53,496 nucleotides of DNA from RGIG5612 sp017511185 (GCA_017511185.1 JAFWLF010000004.1:1-53496), one strand, 5' to 3'; shown: positions 1-8,677, counted from the stretch's first letter. Translations and numbers: made by a program. The notes: generated by a model not told the origin, from the sequence alone.

Positions 1-6
1 AAGTAA

Positions 7-459
7 AAAGAAAAAGAAACAGAAAAAGATGATCTTTCTGACAGGATCGAGCATTTCTTTGAAAGGCTTTCTGAAAAATATGAAGGATTGATCAAAAAAC
101 TGGAACAGACAGAAGCAGTCCTCACATCAAAAGTAACAGGGAGAGCTGTAAAAAAAGTCAAAGAACAGCTTTTTCATATTCTGAATCATATAAAACCAAA
201 AAAAATTGCGGGAAATATTAATTTTGGCTTGGAAGATCCGGCAAATACCGCTATAATATATGGCACCATTGATATTCTTGCGATTGCGATGTCAGAAGGC
301 AAATTGATCATCACACCAGAGTTCTATCAGAAAGGTATTTCTCTTGATATGGTGATGCAGGGCAGGATCCTGATCGGTTATCTTCTGGTGTGTGCTTTGC
401 GGGTGTTCTTTAACAAAGATGTCAGAAGAGTAGTCCGAGTTGTTAGGAGGATGATTTAA
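7..459 (+). CDS. DUF2953 (YtfI-like) protein, C-terminal part
   Basis: The visible part reads as a charged linker (to about base 110) followed by the conserved C-terminal block of DUF2953 proteins: a helix rich in Lys, then HIKPKKIAGNINFGLEDPA, a hydrophobic stretch and the ending NKDVRRVVRVVRR. The family normally has an N-terminal membrane segment and a central domain, which would lie before base 1. The frame is closed by TAA at 4-6, and the first usual start codon after that is a TTG at 88 with a badly spaced ribosome site. The gene is therefore either frameshifted in the A-rich tract at 5-28 or starts oddly late. It overlaps gerW by one base (TAATG), and the pairing with gerW matches the ytfI-ytfJ order of Bacillus. 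The family's function is not established. The assignment rests on recalled family features. Confidence 0.6.
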   Translation, partial: KEKETEKDDLSDRIEHFFERLSEKYEGLIKKLEQTEAVLTSKVTGRAVKKVKEQLFHILNHIKPKKIAGNINFGLEDPANTAIIYGTIDILAIAMSEGKLIITPEFYQKGISLDMVMQGRILIGYLLVCALRVFFNKDVRRVVRVVRRMI

Positions 460-839
460 TGGCTGAGAATTTTGAAAATACTGTCGGCGCATTAATGAGC
501 AGTCTGGAAAACTATGTTTCCACAAAAACGATTGTAGGCGAGCCGATCCAATATAAAGATATTGTTGTGTTCCCGATGGCAGATGTTTCTTTTGGCGTTG
601 CTGCCGGGGCATTCAATAAAGAGACAAAGAACAATGGGGCCGGAGGTGCCGGTGCTCATATCTCCCCGTCTGCAGTGCTGATCATTCAGAACGGGACCTC
701 AAAAGTTGTGAATATCAAAGATAAAGATTCCATCAATAAACTGATTGAAATCATTCCTGATATTATGAACAAGCTTCTCGGTCATACAAAAAAAGATGAG
801 ACTGGCGATGATACGCCGAGAATCGAGGATTATTTATAA
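459..839 (+). CDS. gerW: GerW/YtfJ-family spore protein
   Basis: A small soluble protein of 126 residues, the normal length for the Spore_YtfJ family. The N-terminal half has the typical helix followed by a strand segment (VGEPIQYKDIVVFPMADVSF), then a Gly-rich turn (NNGAGGAGAHISPSAVLII) and a C-terminal helix ending in IMNKLLG. In Bacillus, GerW localises to the spore and is needed for germination with L-alanine; the same role here is inference. The ATG follows AGGAGG at 445-450 and overlaps the stop of the DUF2953 gene by one base, so the two are translationally coupled. Its presence is one reason to place the organism among spore formers, although non-sporulating relatives can keep it. Confidence 0.88.
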   Translation: MAENFENTVGALMSSLENYVSTKTIVGEPIQYKDIVVFPMADVSFGVAAGAFNKETKNNGAGGAGAHISPSAVLIIQNGTSKVVNIKDKDSINKLIEIIPDIMNKLLGHTKKDETGDDTPRIEDYL

Positions 840-841
840 AT

Positions 842-1807
842 ATGTTGTGGTTTTTCCTTGCACTGATCTGCGTGTTCGGTTGGGGATGCGCAGATCTTTT
901 TTATAAGAAAGGTACGGATGATTCGGACAGATATTCGCATTTAAAGATCGCTGTCTGGGTCGGTCTGGTCATGGGAGTCTGTGCGATCGCACTGCTGATC
1001 ATCTTTCATAAACAGTTCTCCTTTGGCTCGTTCTTTATTGACATGGTGAAATATTCACCAGCGTCCCTTTCCTATATCATTTCGATGGTGATCGGTTATG
1101 CCGGCCTTAGGTATCTGGAATTGTCGATCGTTTCGCCGGTTCAAAACGCATCTGGAGCACTTTCCGCTGTCTGTATGGCTGTATTCTTTGCAGTGACCGG
1201 CAGAATAACTCATTTCTTTGAGGAGTTTTCTGTTCTTGAGATTGTTGGGTCTGTATTGATCGTAGCCGGCGTCATTTTGCTGGCTGTTGTGGAAAAGAAA
1301 CTGGCCGATCGTGAAAAGCCTTTGCCAAAAAGTGAACGGAAATATCGTCTGGGAGCGTTGGCACTTTTATTTCCGATCCTGTACTGCATCTTTGATACGA
1401 TCGGTACGGCTGCTGACGGTATTATTTTAAGTGATGAATCCCTGCTGGGGCTGGATGAGATCGATGTCCTGATCCTTTATGGGTTGACCTTTTTCCTTGC
1501 TGCGGTCGGCTGTTTTATATTTCTTTGGATCAAAAATAAAAAGCCATATAATCCATTCCGAAAATCGGAAGTCAATAAAGGAATTGCTGCCTGCTGTGAG
1601 GAATTTGGACAGGTGTTTTACGTTTATGCTATGGCAGCAAAGCCTGTTCTTGCTGCTCCGATGGTTGGCTCCTACTGCATCATATCTGTCATCCTGTCCA
1701 GGATTTTCATCAAAGAAAAACTGAAACCATCTCAGACGGTCTGTGTTATCCTTGTAATTGTTGGTATTGTTATGCTGGGCATTGCAGAAGGGCTTGCTGA
1801 AGCATAG
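842..1807 (+). CDS. EamA/DMT-family transporter
   Basis: A polytopic membrane protein of 321 residues with about ten hydrophobic segments arranged as two halves, as in the drug/metabolite transporter superfamily. The first half ends near residue 148, followed by a basic cytoplasmic loop (VEKKLADREKPLPKSERKYR). The second half ends with the common EamA pattern of a conserved Pro/Gly-rich segment (AAPMVGSYCIISVILSRIFIKEKLK) and a last helix. The substrate cannot be told from sequence; export of a metabolite is the usual role. It starts two bases after the gerW stop, with a GAGG about 11 bases upstream, so it is probably co-transcribed with gerW. A strong terminator follows. Confidence 0.82.
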   Translation: MLWFFLALICVFGWGCADLFYKKGTDDSDRYSHLKIAVWVGLVMGVCAIALLIIFHKQFSFGSFFIDMVKYSPASLSYIISMVIGYAGLRYLELSIVSPVQNASGALSAVCMAVFFAVTGRITHFFEEFSVLEIVGSVLIVAGVILLAVVEKKLADREKPLPKSERKYRLGALALLFPILYCIFDTIGTAADGIILSDESLLGLDEIDVLILYGLTFFLAAVGCFIFLWIKNKKPYNPFRKSEVNKGIAACCEEFGQVFYVYAMAAKPVLAAPMVGSYCIISVILSRIFIKEKLKPSQTVCVILVIVGIVMLGIAEGLAEA

Positions 1808-1822
1808 ATAATATTTGAAAAG

Positions 1823-1850
1823 AAAAGGCCGCCGAATGGCGGCCTTTTTT
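1823..1850. terminator. Intrinsic terminator between convergent genes
   Basis: A GC-rich hairpin, AAGGCCGCC with loop GAAT and GGCGGCCTT, is followed by a T run on the plus strand and preceded by A residues that give a T run on the minus strand. It lies between the EamA gene and the end of pfp and can serve both directions. Confidence 0.85.
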
Positions 1851-1855
1851 AGTTG

Positions 1856-3100
1856 TTATTTCTCGGCGATGACTTTCTTTAGTCTTGCATAACGAGGCAG
1901 AGAGTCCTCAAAATACCGGACCGGTTCTCCCTGGATCAATGGAAGTGCATAATCAAGGAATTCTTTATTAACAAAATTGCCTTTTTTATTGATCCATTCG
2001 CGAGGGACTTTTTTCTCTGCATTTGCCGCTTCTGAAAGCGGAACAAGGATCATCTTGCATTTGTAAGAAGTTGATTCCGGATCACGTTCAAACGCAACCA
2101 TTTTTCCCGTCTTACCGGCCAGCGCAGATTTGACAGCAAACTTGCCGGCTTCGATCGCTTCTTCAATATCTGTTTTTGATGCCATATGTGCGGCACTCCG
2201 CTGCAGAAGACTTAATTCAATCGCACGGGTCTTGATCCCGGTACGGGCTTTTAAGAGTCCGCCAAGATAATTTGCCACACCGCCTAACTGTGCATGACCA
2301 AAACCATCTGTGGTGGATGTCTGAACTTCCGCGACAAAACGCCCGTTATCATAGTGGATGCCTTCTGAGACAGCGATAAAAACATCACCTTTCTTCTCAT
2401 GGACTTTTTGAACATCATCAAAAAACTGGTCCAGATCGAAGTCTGTTTCCGGAAGGTAGATCAGATCCGGTCCCTCTCCTTTTTCGGAAGCCAGGACAGA
2501 AGCGGCAGTCAGCCATCCTGCATGACGGCCCATGATCTCCATAACGGTAATGTTATCTGTTGTATATACTTTATTGTCTTTGCTGACTTCCATACATGAA
2601 GTTGCGATGTATTTTGCAGCGCTGCCATATCCAGGGCAGTGGTCTGTGCCGGACAGGTCATTGTCGATCGTTTTTGGCACACCGATCACACGGCATTCAT
2701 AACCGACTTTTTTCATATAACGATAGATCTTGTTGCAGGTATCCATGGAGTCATTTCCGCCGTTGTAAAAGAAATAGCGGACGTTATACTTTTTGAATAC
2801 TTTCAGGATCTTTTTGTAATCTGTATCATCTTCATCCGGGTCTGCGATCTTATATCTGCAGGATCCCAGTTCAGAAGATGGAGTATTGACCAGAAGAAGA
2901 AGCTCGTCTGCATCTTCTTTGGACATGTCAAATAAGCGGTCATTCAGAACGCCAATGATGCCATTTTCTGCACCATAGACATTGGTGATCTCATCGGAAT
3001 CCAAAGCGGTACGGATCACACCGTATGCACTGGAATTGATGACGGATGTAGGTCCGCCGGATTGTCCGAAAATTGCACTGCCAATCAGTTTTTCTGCCAT
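1856..3100 (-). CDS. pfp: 6-phosphofructokinase, predicted pyrophosphate-dependent
   Basis: Phosphorylates fructose 6-phosphate to fructose 1,6-bisphosphate in glycolysis. The protein is 414 residues from the ATG at 3100, which has AAAGGAG upstream; an in-frame ATG at 3139 lies inside fba and is not used. Visible motifs are GQSGGPTSVIN (12-22), GGNDS (114-118), PKTIDND (142-148) and MGRHAGW (190-196). In this family, Lys in PKTIDND (Gly in ATP enzymes) and Asp after GGN are the hallmarks of pyrophosphate as phosphoryl donor, so the reaction is probably reversible. The cofactor is inferred from these residues. The gene begins 16 bases after the fba stop on the same strand, and the two form an operon. 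Confidence 0.9.
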   Translation of the reverse strand: MAEKLIGSAIFGQSGGPTSVINSSAYGVIRTALDSDEITNVYGAENGIIGVLNDRLFDMSKEDADELLLLVNTPSSELGSCRYKIADPDEDDTDYKKILKVFKKYNVRYFFYNGGNDSMDTCNKIYRYMKKVGYECRVIGVPKTIDNDLSGTDHCPGYGSAAKYIATSCMEVSKDNKVYTTDNITVMEIMGRHAGWLTAASVLASEKGEGPDLIYLPETDFDLDQFFDDVQKVHEKKGDVFIAVSEGIHYDNGRFVAEVQTSTTDGFGHAQLGGVANYLGGLLKARTGIKTRAIELSLLQRSAAHMASKTDIEEAIEAGKFAVKSALAGKTGKMVAFERDPESTSYKCKMILVPLSEAANAEKKVPREWINKKGNFVNKEFLDYALPLIQGEPVRYFEDSLPRYARLKKVIAEK

Positions 3101-3116
3101 AAGTTTCTCCTTTGAT

Positions 3117-4052
3117 TTATGCTTTTCCGTTGCAGCCAAGAACGTTAATGATCTTATGAGCGACCAGTTCTTTGATAGCCTCTCTGGATGGCTTCAGATA
3201 CTGGCGAGGGTCAAAATGATCCGGATGCTCGTCGAAGTATTCACGGATAGTAGCGGTCATTGCCAGACGAAGATCAGAGTCAATATTGATCTTGCAGACT
3301 GCAAGAGAAGCGGCCTGACGAAGCTGATCTTCCGGCACACCGATCGCACCAGGCATGTTTCCGCCATGGGCATTGATCTTTTCCACCAGATACTGAGGAA
3401 CAGAAGAAGAACCATGAAGAACGATCGGGAAGGAAGGAAGACGTTTTGCGACTTCCTCCAGAATATCAAAACGCAGCTGCGGTTTTGTGCCTGGTTTGAA
3501 TTTATAAGCACCATGGCTGGTTCCTATCGCGATGGCCAGAGAGTCACATCCTGTCCGTTCCACAAATTCCTGAACATCTTCCGGACGGGTGTAAGAAGAA
3601 TCTTCTGCACTGACATTTACTTCATCTTCAATACCAGCCAGTGTTCCCAGTTCTGCTTCCACAACAACGCCGTGATCATGAGCATATTCCACGACCTTCT
3701 TTGTTTCTGCAATGTTTTCCTCCAGAGACAAAGATGATTTATCGATCATGACAGATGTAAATCCTCCGTCGATGCAGCTCTTGCAAAGATCAAAACTGTC
3801 ACCATGATCTAAATGCAGACAGATCGGGAGTCCGGTCTCTATTACAGCAGCCTCCACCAGCTTCATCAGATAGGTATGATTTGCATAGGCACGAGCTCCT
3901 TTGGAGACCTGAAGAATCAGCGGAGCATTTAATTCTTTTGCAGCTTCTGTGATACCTTGGACGATTTCCATATTGTTCACGTTAAAAGCGCCGATTGCGT
4001 AACCGCCGTTATAAGCTTTCTCAAACATTTCTTTTGTTGTAACCAGTGGCAT
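3117..4052 (-). CDS. fba: Class II fructose-bisphosphate aldolase
   Basis: Zinc-dependent aldolase that splits fructose 1,6-bisphosphate into dihydroxyacetone phosphate and glyceraldehyde 3-phosphate. It has 311 residues, the normal length. The catalytic Asp and first zinc ligand lie in HLDHGD (D82, H83), with E134 in the EAELG strand, H180 in GTSHG and H213 in VLHGSS. The ATG at 4052 has a strong GGAGG ribosome site. It is the first gene of a two-gene operon with pfp, so consecutive glycolytic steps are made together. A TATAAT box lies on the minus strand at 4097-4092. Confidence 0.95.
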   Translation of the reverse strand: MPLVTTKEMFEKAYNGGYAIGAFNVNNMEIVQGITEAAKELNAPLILQVSKGARAYANHTYLMKLVEAAVIETGLPICLHLDHGDSFDLCKSCIDGGFTSVMIDKSSLSLEENIAETKKVVEYAHDHGVVVEAELGTLAGIEDEVNVSAEDSSYTRPEDVQEFVERTGCDSLAIAIGTSHGAYKFKPGTKPQLRFDILEEVAKRLPSFPIVLHGSSSVPQYLVEKINAHGGNMPGAIGVPEDQLRQAASLAVCKINIDSDLRLAMTATIREYFDEHPDHFDPRQYLKPSREAIKELVAHKIINVLGCNGKA

Positions 4053-4091
4053 AATGATTCCTCCTTAACAAAACAGGTTTGATTTTTTCTT

Positions 4092-4097
4092 ATTATA
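4092..4097 (-). promoter_or_regulatory. Probable -10 box for fba-pfp
   Basis: On the minus strand the sequence reads TTGTATAATAAG, a perfect -10 hexamer about 40 bases before the fba start. No good -35 is visible 17 bases further upstream, where the sequence runs into the rpmB terminator T-tract. Confidence 0.5.
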
Positions 4098-4120
4098 CAA
4101 TAGATTGGATGCAAAAAGGT

Positions 4121-4150
4121 AAAAAAAAGAGAACCGATCGTTCGGTTCTC
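4121..4150 (-). terminator. rpmB terminator
   Basis: On the minus strand a perfect 9-bp stem (GAGAACCGA, loop, TCGGTTCTC) at 4150-4129 is followed by eight T residues (plus-strand A run 4121-4128). It ends the single-gene rpmB transcript just before the fba promoter. Confidence 0.88.
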
Positions 4151-4161
4151 ATGGATTTCAA

Positions 4162-4347
4162 TTAAGCTCTTTCAACTTTCCCTGATCTCAGGCAGGAAGT
4201 ACAAACATGCATTGTCTTCGCTCCGCCGGCAGTTTTAACTTTTACAGACTTAATGTTCGATTTCCACATCTTGTTAGATCTTCTATGTGAGTGGCTGACC
4301 TGAATTCCAAAATGAACGCCTTTTCCACAAATATCACATTTTGCCAT
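4162..4347 (-). CDS. rpmB: 50S ribosomal protein L28
   Basis: A basic 61-residue protein with the L28 signature around the N-terminal CDICGK and the HSHRRSNKMW segment. Two cysteine pairs (C4/C7 and C49/C52) mark it as the zinc-binding form of L28 rather than the cysteine-free form induced under zinc limitation in some bacteria. The start codon has AGGAGG seven bases upstream. It is monocistronic with its own promoter and terminator, and lies divergent from the Asp23/fakA genes, the usual arrangement in Firmicutes. Confidence 0.96.
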   Translation of the reverse strand: MAKCDICGKGVHFGIQVSHSHRRSNKMWKSNIKSVKVKTAGGAKTMHVCTSCLRSGKVERA

Positions 4348-4395
4348 TTCATTGCACCTCCTTCTTGCGATGTAGTGCTTTACAGCACGCTCAAT

Positions 4396-4424
4396 ATATT
4401 AACAAATAATGATATTGATTGCAA
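4396..4424 (-). promoter_or_regulatory. rpmB: rpmB promoter
   Basis: On the minus strand: -35 TTGCAA (4424-4419), a 17-base spacer, and -10 TAATAT (4401-4396) preceded by TGT, an extended -10. Transcription would start near 4389. The leader contains a small GTGCT/AGCAC hairpin before the ribosome site. Confidence 0.72.
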
Positions 4425-4460
4425 GCGAAATTTTCTGTTTTCATTTTTAATAAAGTAGTT

Positions 4461-4510
4461 TATAATTCTAATACGTTTCCACACATTTGATGTGTTGTTT
4501 TTTGTGTGGT
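4461..4510 (+). promoter_or_regulatory. Promoter and leader of the Asp23/fakA operon
   Basis: A TATAAT box at 4461-4466 lies 66 bases before the Asp23 gene. The leader has CCACACA at 4479-4485, which can pair either with TGTGTTG at 4491-4497 (followed by a T6 run, terminator-like) or with TGTGTGG at 4503-4509. The two structures exclude each other. The -35 is poor (TTTTCA). Confidence 0.4.
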
Positions 4511-4532
4511 TAATTTTGAATGGAGGGCTTAA

Positions 4533-4889
4533 ATGAAAGGTATATATACCACGGACTACGGGAAAATCATCATTGATACGTCAGTCATTGCCAAAATGGC
4601 AGGTTTAAAAGCAATCGGTTGCTTTGGTATTGTCGGTATGGCAGCGTTAAGCAAGCGGGATGGTATTGTAAAACTTCTGACGAGAAACAGCCTGACAAAA
4701 GGAATCCAGGTCACGATCGAGCAAAATGAGATCGTTATTGATTTTCATGTGATCGTTGCCTATGGAGTTTCCATTAAGACAATTTCGGATAATCTGGTGG
4801 ATGCAGTCACTTATCAGGTGGAAAGTGCAACCGGATTTAAAGTGAAAAAAATAAACATCCTTGTTGAAGGTGTCAGGGTGATCGACTAA
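4533..4889 (+). CDS. Asp23/Gls24-family envelope stress protein
   Basis: A 118-residue protein of the DUF322/Asp23 family. The typical features are the early GKIIIDTSVIAKMAGLKAIGCFGIVGM segment (given here only in part as the family's IAGxAAxxxxGVxGM pattern), a central VTIEQNEIVIDFHVIVAYGV strand pair and a C-terminal NILVEGVRV. Members bind the membrane face or respond to envelope stress; the exact role of this YloU-like member is not known. It has GGAGGG before the ATG and stands directly before a fakA-like gene, the conserved yloU-yloV order. A paralogue lies at 23400. Confidence 0.88.
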   Translation: MKGIYTTDYGKIIIDTSVIAKMAGLKAIGCFGIVGMAALSKRDGIVKLLTRNSLTKGIQVTIEQNEIVIDFHVIVAYGVSIKTISDNLVDAVTYQVESATGFKVKKINILVEGVRVID

Positions 4890-4903
4890 GGAGGACATGA
4901 TAC

Positions 4904-6616
4904 GTGTTGGAATATATTGATGCCGGAACATTAAGAATCATGTTCCTGGCAGGAGCAAAAAATCTGGAGTCAAAGAAAGACTGGATCAATGAACTGAATG
5001 TCTTTCCGGTTCCGGATGGAGATACCGGAACGAATATGACTTTGACAGTTAAGAATGCAGTCACTGACCTGAAAAAACTGCCAAAAGATACTTCGATCGC
5101 AGCAATCGTTAAAACGATTGCGACCGGGACTCTGTGTGGAGCCCGTGGTAATTCGGGCGTCATCTTATCTCAGTTGTGCCGCGGTTTTTCGAAAGAAATC
5201 GAAAGCACGCCTGTTAAGAGCATTGATAAAGAATTGCTGGCCGCTTCTTTTGAACGTGCGGTTGCAACTGCTTACAAGGCAGTTATGCAGCCAAAAGAAG
5301 GAACTATCCTGACGGTTGCTAAAGCAGCCAGTGTTAAGGCAAAAGAACTTGCAAAAGAAGATATTACGCTTCAGCAGTTTTTCCAGTCTATTAACCGTTA
5401 TGCAGAATATATCCTGGGCAAAACACCGGATATGCTTCCTGTTTTAAAAGAAGCTGGTGTGGTGGATTCTGGCGGACAGGGACTGGTTGAGTTCCTAAAA
5501 GGTGCTTATGAAGCATATGTTAACGATGTAACGGAATGGGAAGATATCACCACTCCGGATGAGGAAGAGTATACCGCACCAGAAGAAGCCCCGAGAAAGC
5601 GGATCGATACAACTAATATTGAAACTTCAGATATTAAGTTTGGTTATTGCACGGAATTTATCATCAATCTGGAAAAAGAATTTGATGAAAGAGAAGAGTA
5701 CGAGTTTAAATCATTCCTTTCTTCCATTGGCGATTCTATTGTTTGTGTCAATATGGATGATCTTGTAAAAGTACATGTTCATTCCAATCATCCGGGGGAG
5801 ATCATTGAGAAGGCCCTGACATATGGTTCTCTTTCCAGCTTGAAGATCGATAATATGCGGGAAGAGCACAATCAAAAAGTCATCAAGGAATCTGAGATGG
5901 CAATGGCAGAAAGTGAAAACGCAACCGCAGAGTTCCTTTCGGTACCGCGCAAGGAATGGGGATTTGTTGCAGTTTGTGCCGGCGATGGTATTGCCAAGAT
6001 TTTTAAAGGAATGAGTGTTGACGAAGTGATCGAAGGCGGACAGACGATGAATCCAAGTACAGAAGACATCGTTGAAGCTGTTAATAAAGTCAATGCAGAA
6101 AATGTCTTTGTACTGCCAAATAACGGAAATATCATTATGGCTGCTAATCAGGCAAGTTACCTGGTACAGGATAAGAAAGTGATCGTTATTCCGACCAAAA
6201 CAGTTACCCAGGGTATCTCGGCCGTGATCAATTATGTTCCTGCTTTATCTATTGAAGATAATACACATGAGATGACAGAAGCAGCGAAAGAGATCAGAAC
6301 CTGTGAGATTACTTATGCGATCCGTGATACAGAGATCGACGGAAAACAGGTTCATACCGGTGATTATATGGGAATCGGAGACGGACATATGCTTGCTGTG
6401 GGCACAGAGCGTGTGCAGACTGCAATCGATGCCGTTAAAGCAATGGTTGATGAGGATTCCGAACTCCTGACGATCTATTATGGAGCAGATGCATCCGAAG
6501 ATGAAGCGACGGAAATTGCAGATCTTCTTGAGGAAGATGATGCATTTGCAGATATTGACATCGAAGTCGTTTACGGAGGACAGCCTGTTTATTATTATAT
6601 TATCTCAGCAGAGTAA
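4904..6616 (+). CDS. fakA: DAK2/DegV-type protein, fatty acid kinase A-like (YloV)
   Basis: A protein of 570 residues. The N-terminal DhaL (DAK phosphatase) domain has the ATP/Mg site motif PVPDGDTGTNM (35-45) and GARGNSGVILSQ near residue 80. A central and a C-terminal DegV-like region (from about residue 345) follow. In Staphylococcus, FakA phosphorylates fatty acids held by FakB partners for phospholipid synthesis. No fakB is present here, so substrate assignment is by family. The start is GTG at 4904, eight bases after AGGAGG. It follows the Asp23 gene by 14 bases and precedes recG by 11, forming an operon. Confidence 0.88.
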   Translation: MLEYIDAGTLRIMFLAGAKNLESKKDWINELNVFPVPDGDTGTNMTLTVKNAVTDLKKLPKDTSIAAIVKTIATGTLCGARGNSGVILSQLCRGFSKEIESTPVKSIDKELLAASFERAVATAYKAVMQPKEGTILTVAKAASVKAKELAKEDITLQQFFQSINRYAEYILGKTPDMLPVLKEAGVVDSGGQGLVEFLKGAYEAYVNDVTEWEDITTPDEEEYTAPEEAPRKRIDTTNIETSDIKFGYCTEFIINLEKEFDEREEYEFKSFLSSIGDSIVCVNMDDLVKVHVHSNHPGEIIEKALTYGSLSSLKIDNMREEHNQKVIKESEMAMAESENATAEFLSVPRKEWGFVAVCAGDGIAKIFKGMSVDEVIEGGQTMNPSTEDIVEAVNKVNAENVFVLPNNGNIIMAANQASYLVQDKKVIVIPTKTVTQGISAVINYVPALSIEDNTHEMTEAAKEIRTCEITYAIRDTEIDGKQVHTGDYMGIGDGHMLAVGTERVQTAIDAVKAMVDEDSELLTIYYGADASEDEATEIADLLEEDDAFADIDIEVVYGGQPVYYYIISAE

Positions 6617-6627
6617 TTACTCCTCAA

Positions 6628-8673
6628 ATGGAACTGACATCTTTAAAAGGAATAGGCGAAAAGACAGCCGAACTGTTTGGTAAACTCGGCTGCAGTACGG
6701 TGGAAGAACTCTTAGAGTTCTTCCCTCGTGATTATGAGGTCTTTTTCCCTCCGGTCACGATCGGTGAGATCGGATACCGGACATTTGCCACAATTCGCGG
6801 CGTATTCACCCAAAGTGTTTTTCAAAGACGGATCAAAAAAATGACTCTAACAACGGCCCAGTTTAAGGATGAGGTCGGGGGAAGTATCCGAGTCTGTTAT
6901 TTTAATGCTCCGTTTATGAAGGATGCGATCCACCCTGGAGAGCTGACCATTCTGCGCGGAAGGATCAGCCGGAAACACGGGATTCTGCAGATCGATCAGC
7001 CGAAAATATACACACCGGACGAGTATATGGCTCTCATGGGGCAGATGCAGCCTATTTATCCGCTGACAAAAGGCCTGTCAAATGCTGCAATCACAAAGGC
7101 AGTGAAAAGTGCATTCGCAACGGATGCTTATTTAAAGATTGATCAAAATGATCTGATTCCAGGTAAAATCAGGGAACGTTACGGACTATGTTCAAAAAGT
7201 GAAGCTATAAGAAATCTGCATTTTCCAATGGATGACGGAGCTTTTTCGCGTGCCGCGGTAAGAATGTCTTTCGAAGAGATCTTTCTTTTCATACTTGCGA
7301 TGAAGCGAAATGAGGTCGGTTTACATGCGGATAGTCATATTCGGATCCCATTTGATGACCGGACGAAAGGTTTTCTGGAAAATCTTCCATATGATTTAAC
7401 CAATGCGCAGCAAAAAGTGATCGGCGAGATCGCTGCTGATATGGACTCCGGCAAAGTCATGAGCCGTCTGATCCAGGGCGATGTTGGTTCCGGGAAAACG
7501 ATCGTCGCTTTGTGTGCATTAATGAATGCTGGCTATGCCGGCTATCAAAGCGCGTTTATGGCGCCTACGGAGGTTTTGGCAAAGCAGCACTATGAGACCA
7601 TAACGCATCTTTTCAGGGAATATGGAATTGATCTTCACGCAGCTCTCTTAACCGGGTCCATGACAAATCTGGAGAAGAAAGTTGTCTATGATGCATTAGA
7701 AGACGGCCGGATCGATATTTTAATCGGAACGCATGCCCTGTTCCAGGAAAAGGTGAATTATCACTCGCTCGGTCTGGTGGTCACAGATGAACAGCATCGT
7801 TTTGGTATCAAGCAAAGGGAAGCATTGGCAAAAAAAGGAAGCGAACCACATATGATCGTCATGAGTGCGACGCCGATCCCGCGGACTCTAGCACTGATCC
7901 TGTATGGAGATATGGATGTTTCCGTCATCAATGAACTCCCGGCAAAAAGAAAACCGATCAAGAATGCAGTTGTCGATATTTCCTATCGCGATAATATATA
8001 CCGTTTTCTGGAAAAAGAAGTGAAAAAAGGCCATCAGGCATATATCATTTGTCCGCTGGTGGAGTATTCAGAAGGAATGGAAGCGTCCAATGTGATAGAT
8101 TATTCTGAAATGCTACGTGATATCATGGATGAACAGATATCGATCGGAATGCTTCATGGACAGATGCCTGCAGCAAAAAAGAATGAGATCATGCAGCGGT
8201 TCTCGGATGGCGAGATCCAGATCCTGGTTTCTACGACCGTCGTAGAGGTTGGTGTGGATGTACCAAATGCGACTGTGATGGTTATTGAAGACGCAAATCG
8301 CTTTGGACTGGCGGCCTTGCATCAGCTGAGAGGGCGTGTTGGACGCGGCAGTGATCAGAGTTACTGTATTTTTGTGTCAAATAATGCATCCAAAGAGGCA
8401 ATGGACCGTCTGAACATTCTGAAAACTTCCAATGATGGGTTTGAAATCGCTTCCAAAGACCTTTCTATCCGTGGTCCGGGAGAATTTATGGGGATCCGGC
8501 AGAGCGGAGCACTGTCTTTTAAGAATTTTGACCTTTACCGGGACGCGGATGTTGCTCAAAAAGCTTTGGAAGCTGTGGATCTTCTTCTTTCAGAGAAAAT
8601 CGTTCCAAATGAAAGAGAAATGCAAGTCCTAGATGAGAAATGTGCCCAAGCGAAAGGTGGCATACTTTTATAA
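6628..8673 (+). CDS. recG: ATP-dependent DNA helicase RecG
   Basis: A branch-migration helicase of 681 residues that remodels stalled forks and Holliday junctions. An N-terminal wedge/OB region (about 1-250) is followed by Walker A GDVGSGKT (about 287-294), the DEQH box of a DExH helicase (about residue 387) and a C-terminal helicase domain with QLRGRVGRG. The length is normal. The ATG at 6628 lacks a clear ribosome site but lies 11 bases from the fakA stop, so reinitiation is likely. The product matches the standard place of recG after yloV in Firmicutes. Confidence 0.96.
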   Translation: MELTSLKGIGEKTAELFGKLGCSTVEELLEFFPRDYEVFFPPVTIGEIGYRTFATIRGVFTQSVFQRRIKKMTLTTAQFKDEVGGSIRVCYFNAPFMKDAIHPGELTILRGRISRKHGILQIDQPKIYTPDEYMALMGQMQPIYPLTKGLSNAAITKAVKSAFATDAYLKIDQNDLIPGKIRERYGLCSKSEAIRNLHFPMDDGAFSRAAVRMSFEEIFLFILAMKRNEVGLHADSHIRIPFDDRTKGFLENLPYDLTNAQQKVIGEIAADMDSGKVMSRLIQGDVGSGKTIVALCALMNAGYAGYQSAFMAPTEVLAKQHYETITHLFREYGIDLHAALLTGSMTNLEKKVVYDALEDGRIDILIGTHALFQEKVNYHSLGLVVTDEQHRFGIKQREALAKKGSEPHMIVMSATPIPRTLALILYGDMDVSVINELPAKRKPIKNAVVDISYRDNIYRFLEKEVKKGHQAYIICPLVEYSEGMEASNVIDYSEMLRDIMDEQISIGMLHGQMPAAKKNEIMQRFSDGEIQILVSTTVVEVGVDVPNATVMVIEDANRFGLAALHQLRGRVGRGSDQSYCIFVSNNASKEAMDRLNILKTSNDGFEIASKDLSIRGPGEFMGIRQSGALSFKNFDLYRDADVAQKALEAVDLLLSEKIVPNEREMQVLDEKCAQAKGGILL

Positions 8674-8677
8674 ATTG

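Noticed and set aside
3101..3139. Upstream in-frame ATG for pfp adding 13 residues
   Set aside because: It lies inside fba with no ribosome site; the ATG at 3100 has AAAGGAG and gives the family start.
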